Origin: Elusimicrobia bacterium GWB2_63_22
Lineage (GTDB): Bacteria > Elusimicrobiota > Elusimicrobia > Elusimicrobiales > UBA9959
DNA: 64,000 nucleotides
Direction of reading: 5' to 3'
NCBI GenBank assembly: GCA_001799735.1
Contig: MGUA01000024.1
Location: forward strand, 1 to 64,000
How positions within the stretch are numbered: position 1 is the stretch's first letter; every line of letters starts with the position of its first letter. Positions 1 through 9,608 of this stretch are shown piece after piece. Made by a program: the position numbers and the translations under genes. Below the pieces are notes generated by a model that saw only the letters and a list, made by a program, of their open reading frames with translations, had not been told where the DNA came from and made no database searches.

Positions 1-87
1 CCTTAATGATAGGCTGTCCGCTGCGGACCTTGGCCCTGCGCCCTAAAATCGCTCGCGGGAGTCCGGTCGCGCCGGTCCCATAGCTTT

Positions 88-777
88 TTATTCGAATTTG
101 TAGCCGTGCCCGGTCACACTGGTAATATGGTCGCCTATCTCCGGGCCCAGCTTCTTGCGCAGGGAGGAAACGTGCACGCCAACAGTGTGCGGGTCGTTGT
201 AGCTGGCCGGGTCATAGCCCCAGACAGTCTCCAGCAGATAAGGAATGCCGAGCAGCCGGCCCTCCTCGGTAAGCAGAACAGTAAGCAGATCGAATTCCTT
301 GCGGGTAAGCTTGATAACCTCACCCTTAATGGCCACCGTCCGGTTCTCCGGGTCCACCACCATGCCGAACCGCGAGATCTTGGCCGTCTTCCCGGAGAAA
401 GCCTCATAGCGCTTCATCACGGCCTTCAGCTTGGCCAGCAGCACCGGGAAAGAAAAAGGTTTCAGAATATAATCGTCCGCCCCCCGGTTGTAGCCCGCCA
501 GGATATCCTCTTCGCTGATCTTGTGCCCCGAAATAATTATCACCGGCACCCCGGCGAACCCTTCCGTCTCTTTTATCGCCCGGCACAGCGCGAAGCCGTC
601 CAGCCCCTTCATCTCCGCGTCCGTGATCACCAGGTCGGGCCGCGACTCCCGGGCCACCGCCACCGCCTCGGAGCCGTTCTCCGCGCAGGCCACGGCGAAG
701 CCGCGCTCCTCCAGGTAGCGGCGCGTGGAGTTAAGCACCAGCGCGTCGTCGTCCACTAAAAGAATTTTCTTGAACAT
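88..777 (-). CDS. OmpR-family response regulator
   Basis: DNA-binding response regulator of 229 residues. An N-terminal receiver domain (about 1-118) has the acidic triad DDD at 9-11, the phosphoacceptor Asp at about 53, Ser at 83 and the conserved Lys at 106 in a KPF context. A C-terminal winged helix (about 130-229) has the OmpR/PhoB-type ending with TVGVHVSSLRKKLG and a VTGHGYKF-like wing. It should control transcription after phosphorylation by a histidine kinase, but no kinase gene is present in the window. Its ATG overlaps the stop of the upstream flavoprotein gene by one base (TGATG), so the two are probably translated together. Target genes are unknown. Confidence 0.93.
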   Translation of the reverse strand: MFKKILLVDDDALVLNSTRRYLEERGFAVACAENGSEAVAVARESRPDLVITDAEMKGLDGFALCRAIKETEGFAGVPVIIISGHKISEEDILAGYNRGADDYILKPFSFPVLLAKLKAVMKRYEAFSGKTAKISRFGMVVDPENRTVAIKGEVIKLTRKEFDLLTVLLTEEGRLLGIPYLLETVWGYDPASYNDPHTVGVHVSSLRKKLGPEIGDHITSVTGHGYKFE

Positions 778-1385
778 CAGCGCCGCGCTCCCTTGGCCAG
801 CCGGAGGCCGAGCTTTGCCGCCAGGCGCACGTCCCGCTCCGCCAGCCGGGGCTTTTTCTCCATCGAAGAGAGGCCGATGAACAGCGTGCCGGCCGGTTTG
901 GCCCCCAGGCTTTCCGCCGCCAGCTTGAGCGCGCGGATGGCGCCGGTGGCCAGGCGGCCCAGCAGGGACGGCATCGCCGAAGAAGTTATGATAACGGCTT
1001 TTTTATGCGGCCGGCGGCGCAGCGCGGGCGCCTTGGCCCCCCAGGGCCAGCAGGCGCAGGGGCCCAGCCGCTCCATGAACCGCCTGGTAACCGCGGTCAC
1101 GTTGAAAAAATTAACCGGCGCGGCCAGTATCAGCGCGTCGGCGGCGTCGGCCTGGTCCAGCAGGGCGCCCATCCCGTCGTTATGCACACAGTCGCCGCGC
1201 TTCTCACCCGGGGCCTGCATGCAGGCCCGGCAATTCAGGCAGAATTCTATATACCTTTCAGTAAGGATCACGGAAGTGGTCTCGGCGCCGGCCGCCCGGG
1301 CCGCCGCGCAGGCGGTTTCCACCGCCTGATCGATCACACCCCCGCGCCGGTAGCTGCCGTTGATCGCAAGTATCTTGTATGCCAT
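777..1385 (-). CDS. NADPH-dependent FMN reductase-like flavoprotein
   Basis: Flavodoxin-fold oxidoreductase of about 202 residues. It opens with the FMN phosphate loop ILAINGSYRRGG and has the AAPVNFFNVTA segment typical of NAD(P)H-dependent FMN reductases. A cysteine cluster (C-x2-C-x2-C-x9-C, around LNCRACM) resembles the iron-sulfur flavoprotein subgroup, so an Fe-S cluster or redox thiols are possible. The ORF is open further upstream, but the ATG at 1385 places the protein start just before the FMN loop and leaves a 5 bp gap after the phosphodiesterase gene, so I chose it. The substrate is unknown. Co-transcription with the response regulator is likely. Confidence 0.85.
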   Translation of the reverse strand: MAYKILAINGSYRRGGVIDQAVETACAAARAAGAETTSVILTERYIEFCLNCRACMQAPGEKRGDCVHNDGMGALLDQADAADALILAAPVNFFNVTAVTRRFMERLGPCACWPWGAKAPALRRRPHKKAVIITSSAMPSLLGRLATGAIRALKLAAESLGAKPAGTLFIGLSSMEKKPRLAERDVRLAAKLGLRLAKGARR

Positions 1386-1390
1386 AGGTT

Positions 1391-2134
1391 TCAGATCAGC
1401 TTCGCCGCCATCGGCACGTCGTCGGTCCACACCGCCCGCGCGCCAAGCTCCATCAGGCGGCGCACCTCCCGGGGGTGGTTGGCTATGCCCGCGGAAATTT
1501 CCACCCCGGCCAGCTCCGCATCTTCGGCCTGCCGTTTAAAATCGAAAGCCCCCGCGCCCCAGAAAAAAATCTGTTTGGCCAGCGGCAGGTCCAGCCAGCC
1601 GGCGCACACCTTGGAAGCGCCGGCGCGCCAGGCCGTCCCCAGCATATCGGAAGGGAACAGCGGCATCACGGCCGAGCCGATGCCCGGCACCGCCTCCCTG
1701 GCCGCCTCCAGGTAAGAAGTCCGGTGGGAAAAAGCCAGCAGGTAGGCCCGGTGCTGCATCCCGGCGCGCTTTATCTGCAGGGCCAGGTCCGCGGCGTCGC
1801 TCTCGCGCTCCAGGGCCAGTTCGAAATAAAAATCCGTGCCGGGCCGCAGGATCATCAGGTTGAGGATGTCGTCGAGGTGGGCTATCGGCTCCCTGTCCAG
1901 CACGCGCAGGGTCTTGAGATGGGACCAATCCGTGGCCGCGATGCGCCAGTTGCGCCCGCACACCCGCCCCGCGGCGGCGTCGTGAAAGGCCACGAACTGC
2001 CCGTCGGCCGTGCGGCGGATGTCGCATTCCACCGCGGAGGCGCCGTCCGAGAGGGCCCGCTTAAAGGCCGCCACGGTATTCTCGGGCGCGTTGTGCATGC
2101 CGCCCCGGTGCGCGTATATGGAAATCCCCGCCAT
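1391..2134 (-). CDS. glycerophosphodiester phosphodiesterase
   Basis: GDPD-family enzyme of 247 residues hydrolysing glycerophosphodiesters to glycerol-3-phosphate and an alcohol. The family signature appears at the N-terminus: YAHRGG with the catalytic His, then APENT, then ECDIRRTADGQFVAFHD supplying acidic metal ligands and the second His. There is no signal peptide, so it is probably cytosolic, acting in phospholipid headgroup recycling. The ATG lies six bases after a TAAAAT hexamer (2141-2146), so the mRNA is probably leaderless. The gene heads a likely operon with the FMN reductase-like protein and the response regulator. Confidence 0.93.
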   Translation of the reverse strand: MAGISIYAHRGGMHNAPENTVAAFKRALSDGASAVECDIRRTADGQFVAFHDAAAGRVCGRNWRIAATDWSHLKTLRVLDREPIAHLDDILNLMILRPGTDFYFELALERESDAADLALQIKRAGMQHRAYLLAFSHRTSYLEAAREAVPGIGSAVMPLFPSDMLGTAWRAGASKVCAGWLDLPLAKQIFFWGAGAFDFKRQAEDAELAGVEISAGIANHPREVRRLMELGARAVWTDDVPMAAKLI

Positions 2135-2140
2135 AGATTG

Positions 2141-2150
2141 ATTTTACAAA
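2141..2150 (-). promoter_or_regulatory. extended -10 promoter, probably leaderless
   Basis: On the minus strand TTTTTTG is followed directly by TAAAAT, then six bases (CAATCT), then the ATG of the phosphodiesterase gene. The T-run is also the T-tract of the preceding terminator, so termination and initiation signals abut. No Shine-Dalgarno fits between hexamer and ATG. Confidence 0.6.
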
Positions 2151-2179
2151 AAAGCGGCGCCCTGTTAAGGCGCCGCTTT
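2151..2179 (-). terminator. rho-independent terminator of the deacetylase gene
   Basis: Perfect 11 bp stem AAAGCGGCGCC / GGCGCCGCTTT with a 7-base loop, followed on the minus strand by TTTTTTG. It lies 21 bp beyond the stop of the polysaccharide deacetylase gene. Confidence 0.8.
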
Positions 2180-2200
2180 CAGTCCGTACCGCTTTTGGGC

Positions 2201-3307
2201 TTACTCGCCCCTGTAGGCCTTGGTCATCCTCTCGGGGGAAACCACCGTGTAGCCGTTGTCGGCCAGCCATTTCACAAGGCGTTTGGAGGCGATGCGGCTC
2301 TGGTCGTGGATGTCGTGCATCAGCACTATGCCCTTGCCGCGCTGCGCGATGAGGGCTACGGTCTTGTTAAAAAGTTCTTCGGGGTTCTTGGTGGACCAGT
2401 CCAGCGTGTCTATGGTCCAGCCCACCGGCACCAGGCCGAGCTCGGAATCCAGGGCCCTCACGGCCTCCGGGGTGATGATGCCGTACGGCGGGCGGAAGAA
2501 ACCTGGTTTGCGGCCCGCGGCTCCGGTGATGGAGGCGCTCACGCCGCCCAGCTGTTTGACGATCTCGGCGGTGGAAAAAACGGTGAAAGGCTTGCCGGCC
2601 TCGTTGGCGTGCCAGTAGCCGTGCACGGCTATCTCGTGGCCGTCGGCGGCCGCTTTTTTTACGCGCTCTTTGCCGGCGGTTCCCAGCTTGGAGCCCAGCA
2701 CAAAGAACACGGAAGGGGCGTTGGCGGCCTTCATGGCGGCGGAGACCTCTTCGGTCAGCGGGCCGGGGCCGTCGTCGAAAGTCAGTATCACTTCGCCCTT
2801 TTTCAGAAAGCTGTCGGACTGCACCAGGAAGGGCACGTTGTTCTTGACGTAGTTGATCTTGCAGTAGCCTTCCTTTATCGGGACGCCGCGCTCTTCGCGC
2901 GCCACGGTGCCGCCGTAGAAGCCGAAGGCGTCGTTGAGCTCCTCGGAGACCCGGAAAGAGACCTGCCCGCGGTCCCGCATGTCGCCGCGGTACGGCTCGC
3001 CCAGCTCGCGCGCTATGGCGCGGTTAAGGGACTGCAGCCTGGCGCGCAGGTACTGGCCGGAGGCCGAGGCCTCCAGGAACTGCGGGCTGCCCTGGGGTGA
3101 GACAAAAGCGATATCGGAATAGAGCTTCAGCGCGGAATTCACCTCGTCATGTTCCGCTATCATGCCGATCACGTCCACGGCCGGGGGATTGGCGGCGGGG
3201 ACTTCCACGGAGGCGGGCTCTTTGGGGAGCTGCAGGTCCTGGGCTGAAACCGGATTGAAAGAGGCGATCGAGAGCAGTGAGACCAAGAAGGCGAAGGGTT
3301 TGTGCAT
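2201..3307 (-). CDS. secreted polysaccharide deacetylase (NodB domain)
   Basis: Exported carbohydrate esterase family 4 protein, 368 residues, predicted to remove N- or O-acetyl groups from chitin-like or peptidoglycan polysaccharide. Residues 1-23 form a signal peptide ending near VSAQD. The NodB homology domain occupies about 170-360: motif 1 TFDDGP (catalytic Asp and metal Asp), motif 2 HGYWH (metal His pair), motif 3 RPPYG, and late motifs DTLDW and LMHDIH. The region of about 25-165 is a separate, unrecognised N-terminal domain. The ATG is preceded by CAGGAGAAAATA, a good ribosome site. A GC-rich upstream element (3365-3396) is shared with other exoenzyme genes. Confidence 0.93.
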   Translation of the reverse strand: MHKPFAFLVSLLSIASFNPVSAQDLQLPKEPASVEVPAANPPAVDVIGMIAEHDEVNSALKLYSDIAFVSPQGSPQFLEASASGQYLRARLQSLNRAIARELGEPYRGDMRDRGQVSFRVSEELNDAFGFYGGTVAREERGVPIKEGYCKINYVKNNVPFLVQSDSFLKKGEVILTFDDGPGPLTEEVSAAMKAANAPSVFFVLGSKLGTAGKERVKKAAADGHEIAVHGYWHANEAGKPFTVFSTAEIVKQLGGVSASITGAAGRKPGFFRPPYGIITPEAVRALDSELGLVPVGWTIDTLDWSTKNPEELFNKTVALIAQRGKGIVLMHDIHDQSRIASKRLVKWLADNGYTVVSPERMTKAYRGE

Positions 3308-3364
3308 TATTTTCTCCTGTAACTATATTATGCGCGTTCTGCGGGAGAAAAATAAGAGCCGAAT

Positions 3365-3396
3365 GGGCCTAAAAATCAAGTTTTTAGACCTATGCC
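3365..3396 (-). promoter_or_regulatory. GGGCC dyad element, site A
   Basis: GGGCCT and GACCTATGCC flank a nearly perfect A/T hairpin (CTAAAAA/TTTTTAG). It is the most divergent member of the GGCCCA-N8-TGGGCC family because its spacer is 15 rather than 8 bases. The proximal edge lies 33 bp upstream of a CATAAT hexamer (3327-3332) in front of the deacetylase gene. It might instead be a simple hairpin. Confidence 0.4.
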
Positions 3397-3431
3397 GCGG
3401 GGGGCCAAGTGGGAAGCTTCAGGGGGAGCGG

Positions 3432-3527
3432 TCAGCCGCCGGTGATGAAATACCAGATCAGCAGGGCGATGATAAGGGAGAGCACCTTTATCTGCCAGTT
3501 GCGCGAAAAGAGTTCGGGGATATTCAT
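3432..3527 (-). CDS. 31-residue YbbR/CdaR N-terminus-like membrane miniprotein
   Basis: Short ORF coupled to cdaA through an ATGA overlap (cdaA stop 3524-3526, this ATG 3525-3527). The 31-residue product starts MNIPELFSRN, continues WQIKVLSLIIALLIW and ends YFITGG. This matches the conserved N-terminal anchor of YbbR/CdaR proteins (NW-x-LK-LSL-x-A-LLW), the membrane regulators of the c-di-AMP synthase CdaA. It then stops, with no YbbR repeat domains and no frame continuing them. It could be a micro-regulator holding or modulating CdaA in the membrane, or the remnant of a truncated cdaR. Overlap and motif retention favour an expressed gene. Confidence 0.7.
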   Translation of the reverse strand: MNIPELFSRNWQIKVLSLIIALLIWYFITGG

Positions 3528-4345
3528 GCTTTATCCTGGGCCCGCGGCGGCTGGGCGGGAGGCGGCGCGTCGGCGCGGGGCGACTTGCGCAGCAGGGTCT
3601 TCTCCGCTTTGGAGCGGTACAGCTGGTAGAGCATGGCTTCCAGGTCCTTGGGGTCCGCGTGCTGCTGCAGCTTGCCGTTGCGGGCCACGGACAGCATGCC
3701 CGTCTCTTCGGAAACGATGATGATGATCGCGTCGGCGACCTCGCTCAGGCCAAGGGCGGCGCGGTGGCGCATGCCGAGGATCTTGGAGAGCTCCTGCTGT
3801 TCGGTCAGCGGCAGGATGCAGCCGGCGGCCACCAGCCTGTTGTTGGCGATCACGGCCGCACCGTCGTGCAGCATGGTGTTGTCGTGGAACACGGTCAGCA
3901 GCATCTCCTTGGAGACCTCGCCGTTTATCCGCACGCCGGTCTCCACGATGTCGCGCAGGGCCATGTCCTGCTCCAGCACGATGAGCATGCCCATCTTTTC
4001 GGCGGCCGCGGTGCGCACGGCCTCCATCATCTCGCCGATAAAGCGGTATTCCTGGGACACCATCACGCGGCCCAGCGGGTTGGAGCCGATGTTGGCCAGG
4101 GCGAAGCGGATCTCGGGCTGGAAGACGACGATCAGGAGGAAGATACCGGCCAGCCAGAACTGCTGCATCAGCCAGACGGTGGCGCCGAGGTGCAGGAACT
4201 TGGCCAGCGAGGTGAGCACGGCGAGGATGAACACGCCCCAGATGACCTGCATCGCCCGCGTGCCTTTGAGCAGCAGTATCAGCCGGTACACTATGTAGTA
4301 TACGGCCAGGATGTCGGCGACGGTTTTAAGGTAATGCAGGTACAA
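3524..4345 (-). CDS. cdaA: diadenylate cyclase CdaA
   Basis: Membrane-bound c-di-AMP synthase of 273 residues, joining two ATP into cyclic di-AMP, a messenger controlling potassium, osmolyte and cell-wall homeostasis. Three hydrophobic segments occupy about 10-28, 34-52 and 60-76. The DisA_N catalytic domain (about 90-240) has the DGA motif at 161-163 and the RHR motif at 193-195. An Ala/Pro-rich, charged tail follows. It lies 24 bp downstream of ftsH in the same direction, an arrangement common in other phyla. The next ORF, overlapping its stop, looks like the anchor of its usual partner CdaR. Confidence 0.95.
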   Translation of the reverse strand: MYLHYLKTVADILAVYYIVYRLILLLKGTRAMQVIWGVFILAVLTSLAKFLHLGATVWLMQQFWLAGIFLLIVVFQPEIRFALANIGSNPLGRVMVSQEYRFIGEMMEAVRTAAAEKMGMLIVLEQDMALRDIVETGVRINGEVSKEMLLTVFHDNTMLHDGAAVIANNRLVAAGCILPLTEQQELSKILGMRHRAALGLSEVADAIIIIVSEETGMLSVARNGKLQQHADPKDLEAMLYQLYRSKAEKTLLRKSPRADAPPPAQPPRAQDKA

Positions 4346-4369
4346 AGTTTCTCCCCAGGCTCAAGTTTC

Positions 4370-6175
<1,806 letters not shown>

Positions 6176-6178
6176 GTC

Positions 6179-6718
6179 TTATTTCCTTTCTATGGCGGAC
6201 TCTTTGAGCACGCCTATGTACGGCAGGTTGCGGTAGATCCCGTTGTAGTCCAGGCCGTAGCCCACCACAAACTTGTCCGGGATCTGGAAACCTGTATATT
6301 TTATCGGCACCTGGGCGCGGCGGCGGCTCGGCTTGTCGAGCAGCGTGCAGATCTCCACCGAGCGGGGCCGGCGGGTCTTGAGGTTCTGCAGCATGTACTC
6401 CATCGTCAGGCCCGAATCCACAATATCTTCAACCACTACGACGTCGCAGTCCTCTATGCTCTCCTTGAGGTCGAGCAGGATGCGCACCACGCCGGTGGAG
6501 TGCTGGCCGGAGTAGGACGAGAGCATCATGAAATCCATGCGCGTGTCCAGGGAGATGTGCTTGGCCAGGTCGGACATGAACAGCACGCAGCCCTTCAGCA
6601 CCCCTACCAGGGTGACGGTCCGGCCCGCGTAATCCGCGGAGATGCGCTCGCCCAGCTTTTTAACGCCGGCGCTCAGCTCCTCCGCGGAAAGCAGCACTTC
6701 CTGCATGTCCTTGTGCAT
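6179..6718 (-). CDS. hpt: hypoxanthine phosphoribosyltransferase
   Basis: Purine salvage enzyme of 179 residues converting hypoxanthine or guanine plus PRPP into IMP or GMP. Family features are the PPi loop around GVLKGCVLF, the PRPP-binding motif VVVVEDIVDSGLT and the purine-binding C-terminal region ending in PDKFVVGYGLDYN. It forms a tight operon with ftsH and cdaA. An upstream TAAAAT (about 6727-6732) lies eight bases from the ATG and could be a near-leaderless promoter. Confidence 0.95.
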   Translation of the reverse strand: MHKDMQEVLLSAEELSAGVKKLGERISADYAGRTVTLVGVLKGCVLFMSDLAKHISLDTRMDFMMLSSYSGQHSTGVVRILLDLKESIEDCDVVVVEDIVDSGLTMEYMLQNLKTRRPRSVEICTLLDKPSRRRAQVPIKYTGFQIPDKFVVGYGLDYNGIYRNLPYIGVLKESAIERK

Positions 6719-6764
6719 AGACGTATATTTTATGATTTTAAGGGGTGCTTTACCATATGGAAAA

Positions 6765-6797
6765 GCGGAAGCCGGGGCTGTTAACCCCGGCTTCCGC
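6765..6797 (-). terminator. terminator after the phospholipase D gene
   Basis: Long stem GCGGAAGCCGGGG / CCCCGGCTTCCGC with a short TTAACAG-type loop, followed on the minus strand by TTTTCC. It ends the phospholipase D unit immediately before hpt. Confidence 0.75.
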
Positions 6798-6811
6798 CAG
6801 AACCGGCCTTT

Positions 6812-8401
6812 TTACTTCTGCAGGCTGAGGCCGGCGGGCACGCCGGCGGGGGCGCCGAGCTGCGCGTAGAAGTAGTTGTTGGCCACCGTGCCCATGAAGG
6901 TGGGCTTGCCGTCCAGGTCGGCGGCGGTCTTCACCCTGCGGGAGTTCTGCAGGTCCTTCGCGAAAGCCGCGTCCAGCTGGGCCACGGAGGCGCGGTCGAG
7001 GATGTTGACGTTTACCTCAGTGTCGTAGCGCTCGCCGCGGGGGTGCAGGTTGTAGGAGCCGATGTCGGCGAACTCGCCGTCCACGGTCATGAATTTGCTG
7101 TGCAGCGTGTCGCCGGGGGAGCGCCAGCCGTTATAGAGGTAGATGTTGGCGCCGGCTTCGGCCAGGGGGATGAGGCATTTGTACATCGCCTCCACTATCA
7201 CCACGCCCTCGGGATCGATGCTCTCCTTGGAATTGGTCAGGATGTTAACTTCCACGCCGCGGGCGCGGGCGTCCAGCACGGCCTGGGTCACCACCGGCAG
7301 GGACACGAAGTAGGCGTTCTCTATATTGATGCGCTTGGTGGCGGCGTACATGGCCTTTATGATGCTGACCAGGATGGGGGAGCTCTGGGGCGGGTTCTGC
7401 ATCACCACGGCCACCCGGGCGCTGCCGCCCTCGTAGGGCAGGCCGGCGGTATTGCGGGCGTCTATGGTCTTAAAGCCGTTCTTGCCGGCGTAGGCGTTCC
7501 AGGTGGAGGCCAGCAGGCGCTTGGCGTCCAGCACAGCCGGGCCGGAGAAGACCACGTCGGTGTCGCGCCACAGGATGGTGCCGCCCTTATGGGAGTACAC
7601 GTCGCCGAAATTCTGGCCGCCGGCCACCGCGTACTGGTCGTCGGCTATCATCACCTTCACGTGCCAGATGTCGTTGGCGCGGGACTCCTGCACCTCCAGC
7701 ACCTCTATGCCGGCCTTCTTCATCATCTCCACTACTTTCTTGCCGTGGCCGACCTTCACCTTCTTGTCCACCATAACTTTCACGTCCAGGCCCTCGGTCT
7801 TCTTGGCGATGAGCATCCGCGCGGCCTGGTAGCCGGTGGTGTCGTCGTAGAAGGCCCAGCTGGAGACCAGCAGGCTTTTCTTAGCGCTGCGGATCAGGGC
7901 GTCCTTGACCTCGAAGGAGGCCGGGCCGTTGATCAGGAAACGGGCCGAGTTGTTGGCGGTAAAGCGGGCGCCGGTGACCTGCTCGAACTCGCGGATGAAG
8001 CCCTCTTCGGTGAACAGCGAAGGCTGGCCGGCGGGGCGGGCGGGGAAGGCCTTGGACTTGGAGGCGGCCATCACGCGGTCGGAGATGGCTTCGAAAGCGG
8101 GGGTGTTGGTCCACGGGGCGTTGTCCGTGATCTGGGCGCCCAGCGCGTACCAGAGGGTGACCGCGGTGCCGGAGTAGGACACCGGCTCGGCGCCGGAGAA
8201 TTCCTGGGGCACGCCTACCGGCTCGGCCTTGGGGTTAGGGATCGGGGAAGCTTTTACGGCGTCTATGTTGGCGCCGAAGGCCGCGGCGGAGCCGCTGTAC
8301 CTTTCAAGGATGTCCGCCTGGCGGGCGTTCTGCGCGGCGGAGAAGCCGGGCAGCATGACACAGGAAACGAGGATGGAAAGGGCGAGCTTTTTGTTGGTCA
8401 T
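6812..8401 (-). CDS. secreted phospholipase D-like protein
   Basis: Exported PLD-superfamily protein of 529 residues. A signal peptide (about 1-23, ending SAAQ) precedes two HKD catalytic motifs: H-x-K-x4-D at 247-254 (HVKVMIADD, followed by GGQNFGD) and a second near 450 (HSKFMTVDGE, followed by GSYNLHP). A full pair predicts hydrolysis or transfer at phosphodiester bonds, most likely of phospholipids; cardiolipin-synthase-like or nuclease activity cannot be excluded. The start is the ATG six bases after TATACT (8408-8413), so leaderless translation is likely. Upstream lie several GGCCCA repeats shared with other exoenzyme genes. Confidence 0.9.
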   Translation of the reverse strand: MTNKKLALSILVSCVMLPGFSAAQNARQADILERYSGSAAAFGANIDAVKASPIPNPKAEPVGVPQEFSGAEPVSYSGTAVTLWYALGAQITDNAPWTNTPAFEAISDRVMAASKSKAFPARPAGQPSLFTEEGFIREFEQVTGARFTANNSARFLINGPASFEVKDALIRSAKKSLLVSSWAFYDDTTGYQAARMLIAKKTEGLDVKVMVDKKVKVGHGKKVVEMMKKAGIEVLEVQESRANDIWHVKVMIADDQYAVAGGQNFGDVYSHKGGTILWRDTDVVFSGPAVLDAKRLLASTWNAYAGKNGFKTIDARNTAGLPYEGGSARVAVVMQNPPQSSPILVSIIKAMYAATKRINIENAYFVSLPVVTQAVLDARARGVEVNILTNSKESIDPEGVVIVEAMYKCLIPLAEAGANIYLYNGWRSPGDTLHSKFMTVDGEFADIGSYNLHPRGERYDTEVNVNILDRASVAQLDAAFAKDLQNSRRVKTAADLDGKPTFMGTVANNYFYAQLGAPAGVPAGLSLQK

Positions 8402-8407
8402 GTCTAT

Positions 8408-8413
8408 AGTATA
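8408..8413 (-). promoter_or_regulatory. -10 hexamer of the phospholipase D gene
   Basis: TATACT on the minus strand, six bases (ATAGAC) before the ATG. There is no space for a ribosome-binding site, which suggests a leaderless message. Confidence 0.55.
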
Positions 8414-8435
8414 CGGCGCGGGCCGCTTTTTCGTA

Positions 8436-8495
8436 AGGGCCGTAAAGGCCCAAAAGGCCCAAAAAAAGGCCCAGACAAATCTGGGCCCTTTGGGC
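8436..8495 (-). promoter_or_regulatory. GGCCCA repeat cluster and dyad, site B
   Basis: Three GGCCCA copies (8447-8452, 8456-8461, 8468-8473) and an exact GGCCCA-N8-TGGGCC dyad (8468-8487). The nearest GGCCCA begins 34 bp upstream of the TATACT hexamer of the phospholipase D gene. Read on the minus strand the dyad is followed by TTTTTTT, so it may also, or instead, be the terminator of the small gene ending at 8587. Confidence 0.5.
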
Positions 8496-8536
8496 TTAAT
8501 ATAGTGCGCCGGGCCTATGTACCCGCGCGCGCCCGG

Positions 8537-8586
8537 GCGTTTAAACGCGCCCCCGTCTTAATTATAATTATAAATATAATTAAGAC
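8537..8586. repeat. two adjacent perfect palindromes, one AT-only
   Basis: A 12 bp palindrome GCGTTTAAACGC (8537-8548) is followed by a 12 bp inverted repeat GTCTTAATTATA (8555-8566) / TATAATTAAGAC (8575-8586) with an 8-base loop. The second ends one base from the stop codon of the gene at 8587. The AT-only arm is very unlike the GC-rich surroundings. Function unknown; possibly a protein-binding site or a weak terminator. Confidence 0.55.
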
Positions 8587-8892
8587 CTAATCTAAATCCA
8601 GCGGATTTATGGGTTTAGAAGTATCTCCGGAATCCTCAATGCGTTTCTTTTCTTTCTCGAACTGCGCTTCCAGTTCTTTCTGCTTATCTTCCATAGACTT
8701 GCCCGCGTTTTTAAAGTAATCGTCAAGGCGGCTCTTATCGGCCTGTATCTTTTTCAGGGACTCGGCCATCAGGTCTCCCCCCTCCTTGACCTTCGGCTTC
8801 TCCCAGTGCTTAACCACCTTGCCCGTCTTCCGGTCCACCTCTATCCTCGCCTTGCAGCAAGGACAATCCACCAAAAAAGTTCCCTCTGACAT
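8587..8892 (-). CDS. small CxxC protein with charged coiled-coil tail, unknown
   Basis: Protein of 101 residues that I do not recognise. The N-terminus has a CPCC pair (DCPCCKARIEVDRKTGKV) like half of a zinc ribbon. The rest is strongly charged (Lys/Glu), with about 45-85 likely a coiled coil. It lies 8 bp downstream of queE and probably shares its transcript. It may bind a metal through the CPCC cluster, perhaps as a dimer; no function is assigned. Confidence 0.75.
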   Translation of the reverse strand: MSEGTFLVDCPCCKARIEVDRKTGKVVKHWEKPKVKEGGDLMAESLKKIQADKSRLDDYFKNAGKSMEDKQKELEAQFEKEKKRIEDSGDTSKPINPLDLD

Positions 8893-8900
8893 AAGCCCTC

Positions 8901-9599
8901 CTATTTAACGCCCCAGATCGGGTGCTGCTGCGGCAGCAGGACCACGTGCCTGAGCCGCGCCTCGGCCAGGCGGCACGCCTCCCGCAGAAAAACCGCCGCC
9001 GGCGGCTTAACCCCGCGCCTGGGAGTAGCCGGTTGTATGAAGAACGGCACCCCGTCGCACACCGAGGCCGCCAGCCTGACGGCCTTCTCTACGTCGGCCA
9101 GCCTGGTCTTCGCCGTCACCACCATCTTGATAAAAGTCTTTTCCGGCGCCGCCGCCAGGAACTTCCTGTGCCCGGCCCAGCGCGCCGCCTGCCCGGTGGC
9201 CGAAGGGAGTTTTATATCCATCGCTATCACGTCCACCAGGGGCGCCACCCGGGCCAGCTCGGCGTGGAGAACGCCGTTGGTCTCCAGGTGCAGCCGCAGG
9301 CCGGCCTTCCTCAGCAGCGGGGCCAGCGCCCGGATGAAGGCCCACCGCAGCAGCGGTTCTCCGCCCGTCAGCGAAACGTTCCCCGCCTTCCCGCAGCGGG
9401 CCAGCCGGATCACCGCGGCCGCTGCTTCTCCGGGCGTCATCGTTTCCCCCGCTGCGTCCAGCGCGGCGGGCTCGTCGCAGTAGCCGCAGCGCAGGTTGCA
9501 GCCGGCGAAGCGCAGGAACACCTGCCGCTGGCCCATATACAGGCCCTCGCCCTGCAGCGAGCAGAAGATCTCGGCGACGGGGGCGGTGAGTTGTTTCAT
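8901..9599 (-). CDS. queE: 7-carboxy-7-deazaguanine synthase
   Basis: Radical SAM enzyme of 232 residues in the queuosine pathway, converting 6-carboxytetrahydropterin to 7-carboxy-7-deazaguanine. The 4Fe-4S cluster cysteines are C34, C38 and C41 in GCNLRCGYCD, a CX3CX2C motif. The SAM-binding NVSLTGGEPLL follows, and an early SLQGEG matches QueE. It lies 9 bp after queC, which uses its product. QueD and FolE are not in the window. Confidence 0.93.
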   Translation of the reverse strand: MKQLTAPVAEIFCSLQGEGLYMGQRQVFLRFAGCNLRCGYCDEPAALDAAGETMTPGEAAAAVIRLARCGKAGNVSLTGGEPLLRWAFIRALAPLLRKAGLRLHLETNGVLHAELARVAPLVDVIAMDIKLPSATGQAARWAGHRKFLAAAPEKTFIKMVVTAKTRLADVEKAVRLAASVCDGVPFFIQPATPRRGVKPPAAVFLREACRLAEARLRHVVLLPQQHPIWGVK

Positions 9600-9608
9600 G
9601 GGGCAAAA

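Noticed and set aside
1-87. Gene or regulatory site before position 88
   Set aside because: The first 87 bases lie beyond the stop of the response regulator. No ORF with family features and no strong hairpin with a T-tract was seen.
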